From Hemicentrotus pulcherrimus (Eukaryota; Echinodermata; Echinoidea; Camarodonta; Strongylocentrotidae): DNA of 11,568 bases. Within the stretch, counting starts at the first letter, position 1. Each line of letters begins with the position of its first letter. Position numbers and translations under genes: made by a program. Below, one piece after another: positions 8,885 to 11,568 of this stretch. The notes under the pieces are model-generated. The model was not told the origin of the DNA. It did no database searches and worked only from the letters and a program-made list of their open reading frames with translations. The DNA lies in NCBI GenBank assembly GCA_003118195.1, contig BEXV01000223.1:94314-105881 (forward strand), in the 5' to 3' direction.

Positions 8885-9022
8885 AGTTAACAACTAAATT
8901 ATTCATACCTCTTGTAAATGTGATGTTTTTCGGGTTTTTTTTTGTAACTCAAGAATCAAAGGTTGAGTTAGGGCCTTTATTGAATACTTGTAGATGTAAG
9001 CTTTAATATGTCACATTATCAA
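8885..9022 (+). repeat. Dispersed repeat, copy B
   Basis: This is the second copy of the repeat at 2938-3093, on the other side of the VPS13 exon. The last 24 bases (from AAGCTTTAATATG onward) differ from copy A at only one position, while the centre has several differences and a deletion. Both copies include a T-rich run. Confidence 0.8.
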
Positions 9023-9482
9023 ACATCAATTGGGTCTTGTAAATCCATTTGTACATGTACATTGTACTTCAAATATTACAAAACTTGGTAAGGGTATACT
9101 ACCTTTGATTACCGTACTGGGTTATGCTCATAAATATGTTTGATAATCCAATTGAGGAGGGAAAAAAGAAGGAATTCATATCAACCTATATTTGTTTTAT
9201 AGTACCTTGTTATTTATAGAACTAAAATCAAATAAATTTATTAGTAAGTATTGAAGAGCTTACTAAAACTATATGTCCCCTTTTGATTTATCCATCTAAA
9301 TAATAATTTGATAGGATTCTTAGATGGGGGGAGGGGGAGAGGGGGATTAGAAGAATGTATAGCTCCAAGAAAGAAAGAGAAACAAAATAAACTGGTACAT
9401 TTTCTTGTGCAGAAGAATATGGTATCATATTGTATGGTGTATGACATGTAGGCTTATATATGCATCTGTATTTTGGAAGTAA
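9023..9482. other. Unassigned intronic stretch with a G-rich tract
   Basis: The only notable feature is 9326-9345, G6-A-G5-AGA-G5, a purine tract with three G runs of five or more. It could adopt a two-layer G-quadruplex or a triplex. A TGTACATGTACATTGTAC string lies just upstream, from 9050. Confidence 0.5.
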
Positions 9483-9700
9483 TATATTATTGGGCGTATT
9501 ATGAAAAGAGAAGACACAGAAAAGTGGATACTGACCAGAAAAATTGAGGGAAAGAGAAGCAGAGGGAGACAGTGCTTCAAATTAATGGATAGGTTTATTC
9601 GACTGACTGGTATTACAGACCTCACATTACAAAGAATCAGAGAAGAAGTTGATGGAAAGCATTGATTGTCAATGTCTGGAACAGACAAGGCACCCACAGT
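9483..9700 (+). pseudogene. Non-LTR retrotransposon ORF2 C-terminal tail, frameshifted
   Basis: Seen: the + frame from 9483 reads ...IGRIMKRED, EKWILTRKIEGKRSRGRQ, then MDRFIRLTGITDLTLQRIREE up to about 9650. Shifting frame at 9653 continues with WKALIVNVWNRQGTHS. Known: endonuclease/reverse-transcriptase ORFs of many non-LTR elements end with a block of the type GHIMRR..LEK.IL.GKIEGKRGRGRQR..W.D.I..WTG, then a later W(R/K).(M/L)(I/V).NV...GT. The order and spacing match. Oddities: a one-base frame change between REEV and WKAL, a TAA at 9480-9482 immediately upstream in frame, and loss of the preceding RT domain, consistent with a 5'-truncated dead copy. The clade is not determined. The antisense frame at 9425-9715 is a shadow of this. 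Confidence 0.85.
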
Positions 9701-9713
9701 GTAGCAAGCAAGC

Positions 9714-10726
9714 AATTATTCATACTTTATTTTAATCTTCAGTTTTGGAAATCCACATTGTGAATTTAGCGTACTAGAATACCATTACATTATCTGATTT
9801 AGCTAACTACAAATTGTACTCTTGGCCTGGCTGCCACAGTGAATACTGTATTGTAGACATAATCATAATGATTAATGTGTTGGTAAATATTATATGCCAC
9901 GTGTCTCTATGAGATATTGATGAAAAAAATTATGTAGGGGATGAATACATGTTTAGGGATGTGAAGGCCTCCTGCATAGATGGATTATCCATTGCTACGA
10001 TGGTGAAGCATGATGAAGCATGATGATATATGTTAACAATGAATGTATGTGGACAGTAGCTGGGGCATTGTTAGGATTGTGTGATAAGCATATGACACAG
10101 CAGACTGAGGTTTTCAGTGGCAGGGAAAGGGCAACAAAGATATGGACCTCAAAAAGAAATTGCTGTTGATTGATGCAGAAAAATCAGAGGATAAAGAGCT
10201 TTTTTAATCAAACGTTCTTAATAATGAGAAAAGGCTGTATTTTTTATAGTGAATCCCCCCCCCCCAAGTGTATTACATTCATATTATGGGTTTTAGATTT
10301 ATACAGTGCTCTGTTATGTCTTTAAGAAATATTACGGATAAACACATTTTTGATAAAGCATGAATTGCAAAGAACAAATACTCATGAGAACTAACTACCA
10401 GAATAAAAGAAAACAGAAACAACACTAGTTGTTACTACACTGTTCTCTGGTATGAGCTGATTTGAGCTTTGTTTTGTGGAGAATTACTCTGGGTTAGTAC
10501 TGACCCTTACAGCAATTATGAAAAAATTGAACTGGTCAGCCAGACATGATGTTAACAGTTCCTGGGATGGAAAAAGGTGCCTGGAAATGGAAGTTCCCTA
10601 GAAATTAAGGTCTCGGACAGGCTCAGCTTCATTGACCTCATGATCATGCCAAACATAGAGTGCACTGTATGCATCACTTGTGCTCAAGGATTTCAACTTG
10701 ACTGCTTGATTAGCTACCTCTTTCCT
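9714..10726. other. Unassigned intronic stretch
   Basis: No gene is seen. It contains a 10-bp tandem pair TGAAGCATGA at 10004-10023, a run of 11 C at 10255-10265, and possibly the 3' untranslated remnant of the retrotransposon just after 9700. Confidence 0.5.
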
Positions 10727-11101
10727 TTAAAGGGATCCGGTAGCTTTGTCTAAGATCCTTTAAAAAAATCCTTGATTTAGCTCATGCTGCAATGATAATT
10801 ATAAACCTTTAGGTCGGTCAGGAACCCCATGACTTTTACAAGCCGATCTCTTGTCTGATTATAAAGATATTTATGATTGAAAATCGAAATTTTGCATTTG
10901 CCAAACGGTTTTCATAACACGTAATGGCTAAAACGAGTATAGTAAAACCGGTCACTCAAAGGTTTTTTTAACTTTTATGGAGGCACTTCTTGAACATTTT
11001 AAAGTGCATTTTTAAGGCTTCAATATATCACCATATCACAGACACTGATAACACGTAGGGCTGTGCATCTCAGATCTAACATTGTTAAACGATCCCTTTA
11101 A
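10727..11101. mobile_element. 375-bp element bounded by TTAA with AGGGATC termini
   Basis: TTAA-AGGGATC at 10727-10737 is mirrored exactly by GATCCCT-TTAA at 11091-11101. TTAA target duplications are known for the piggyBac and Kolobok superfamilies. The AGGG start seems nearer to Kolobok from memory, but this is not firm. The inverted termini are only 7 bp beyond the TTAA. There is no transposase, so it would be a non-autonomous copy. A second, competing inverted match GATCCTTTAAA lies at 10754-10764 and folds with the left end into a local hairpin. ATAACACGTA occurs at 10914-10923 and 11048-11057. Confidence 0.6.
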
Positions 11102-11507
11102 GATACAGGCTTTGAATAAACCAGAGTTCACTAGCTAATTAGACATGGTATGAAAGCCTACAGCTTTTATTTATCAGTCATATCAACGAGAACAACATTA
11201 CTCTCTCATTGCAGAGAATCAGTCAGTTTGGAATCAGTTTTGTGTCAGTTTGGTGGTGTGACTGAGGTATATCAGCCACAATCCCCCTCCCCCAACATGG
11301 CAAAATCTATTTCGTCTAACTATGTTTATGTTGCGATCATATGACATTTGATTTTATGCCCTTCTGTCTGCATGGCCAAATGGACCGTTCCTGGTGAATG
11401 ATTTATAACTTTAGGCTGAGTACTTTTTATGCAGAGCTAGTTGAAGTTCAGATATTTTTATTGTTTTCATCATTTCATCTAAGGTTTTAATATGTAGACT
11501 TATTTTT
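11102..11507. other. Unassigned intronic stretch
   Basis: No gene or element is recognised. The acceptor-like TTGCAG at 11209-11214 is followed by TCAGTTTGG repeats and a stop in the phase required for the next VPS13 exon. Confidence 0.45.
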
Positions 11508-11568
11508 ATGCCTCCGCCACCGAAGGTGGTGCCGGAGGCATCATGTTTTCGGGTTGTCCGTCCGTACG
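11508..11568 (+). repeat. Edge of a dispersed GCCTCCGCCACC hairpin repeat
   Basis: ATGCCTCCG (11508-11516) pairs with CGGAGGCAT (11533-11541), and CCACC (11517-11521) with GGTGG (11525-11529), around a GAA loop and a TGC bulge. Next come ATGTTTTCGGG and TTGTCCGTCCGT, cut by the window end. From memory, this string is very abundant in sea urchin and some other marine invertebrate genomes. Its GC content is far above its surroundings, which marks an insertion boundary near 11505. Confidence 0.75.

Larger units (their letters stand above)
6598..11568 (+). other. Intron downstream of the VPS13 exon (partial)
   Basis: Inferred. The next exon should encode a segment like S-[EQ]-L-D-V-P-F-K-V-K-x-G in phase 0. 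No such reading was seen by eye between 6598 and the window end, so this intron probably runs past 11568 and is at least about 5 kb. It contains a tandem duplication, a small hairpin, a non-LTR retrotransposon remnant, a TTAA-bounded element and the edge repeat. Confidence 0.55.

Noticed and set aside
9425..9715. Minus-strand frame of 96 codons
   Set aside because: It is the antisense shadow of the non-LTR retrotransposon tail, which reads convincingly on the + strand.
11215..11266. Exon-like segment between TTGCAG and a GAG-GTATAT donor
   Set aside because: It has an in-frame stop in the needed phase and consists largely of TCAGTTTGG repeats.
1..11568. CRISPR array, bacterial operon or prophage
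   Set aside because: No regularly spaced repeats, no ribosome-binding-site and ORF pattern, and a spliced exon plus MITEs and a non-LTR element indicate an animal genome.

Overview
This window looks like intronic DNA from an invertebrate animal. It is strongly AT-rich and has no long reading frames. It carries many short non-autonomous transposons, foldbacks and ACATGTA-type palindromic strings, plus one degenerate non-LTR retrotransposon tail and one short spliced exon. The repeat style, especially the GCCTCCGCCACC/GGTGGTGCCGGAGGC repeat at the right edge, reminds me of sea urchin and other marine deuterostome genomes. That assignment rests on memory and is tentative. A single N at 6394 indicates a draft assembly.

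The one host coding feature I can support is a 44-nt exon on the + strand at 6554-6597. It has a strong pyrimidine tract and CAG acceptor on the left and a GTAATT donor on the right. Read in the only useful phase it encodes (G)DVVLQNLFVKEGAL, which matches the extreme N-terminal chorein region of VPS13 lipid-transfer proteins (VPS13A/C type; human VPS13A has GAVALKNLQIKENAL at residues 34-48). The upstream 6.5 kb is then part of the intron before this exon, and the downstream 5 kb part of the intron after it. Neither the exon encoding the initiator region nor the following exon was found.

Layout. 1-344: near-perfect foldback with arms of about 158 nt. 345-985: unassigned, with a small hairpin. 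986-1557: 572-bp element with TA duplications and 29-nt imperfect inverted termini, containing a degenerate tRNA-Leu-like sequence and an A/T palindrome. 1558-2937: unassigned. 2938-3093: copy A of a dispersed repeat (copy B at 8885-9022). 3094-4791: unassigned. 4792-4988: about 197-bp MITE-like element. 4989-6553: unassigned apart from ACATGTA clusters. 6554-6597: VPS13 exon. 6598-8884: intron with a 34-bp-period duplication and a 42-nt hairpin. 9326-9345: G-rich tract. 9483-9700: non-LTR retrotransposon C-terminal tail with a frameshift. 10727-11101: element bounded by TTAA. 11508-11568: start of a hairpin-forming dispersed repeat that runs off the window.

No operon-like logic applies. One gene crosses the window, and the rest is a record of transposon insertions in its early introns. 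I saw no CRISPR array, rRNA, intact tRNA or other convincing gene.
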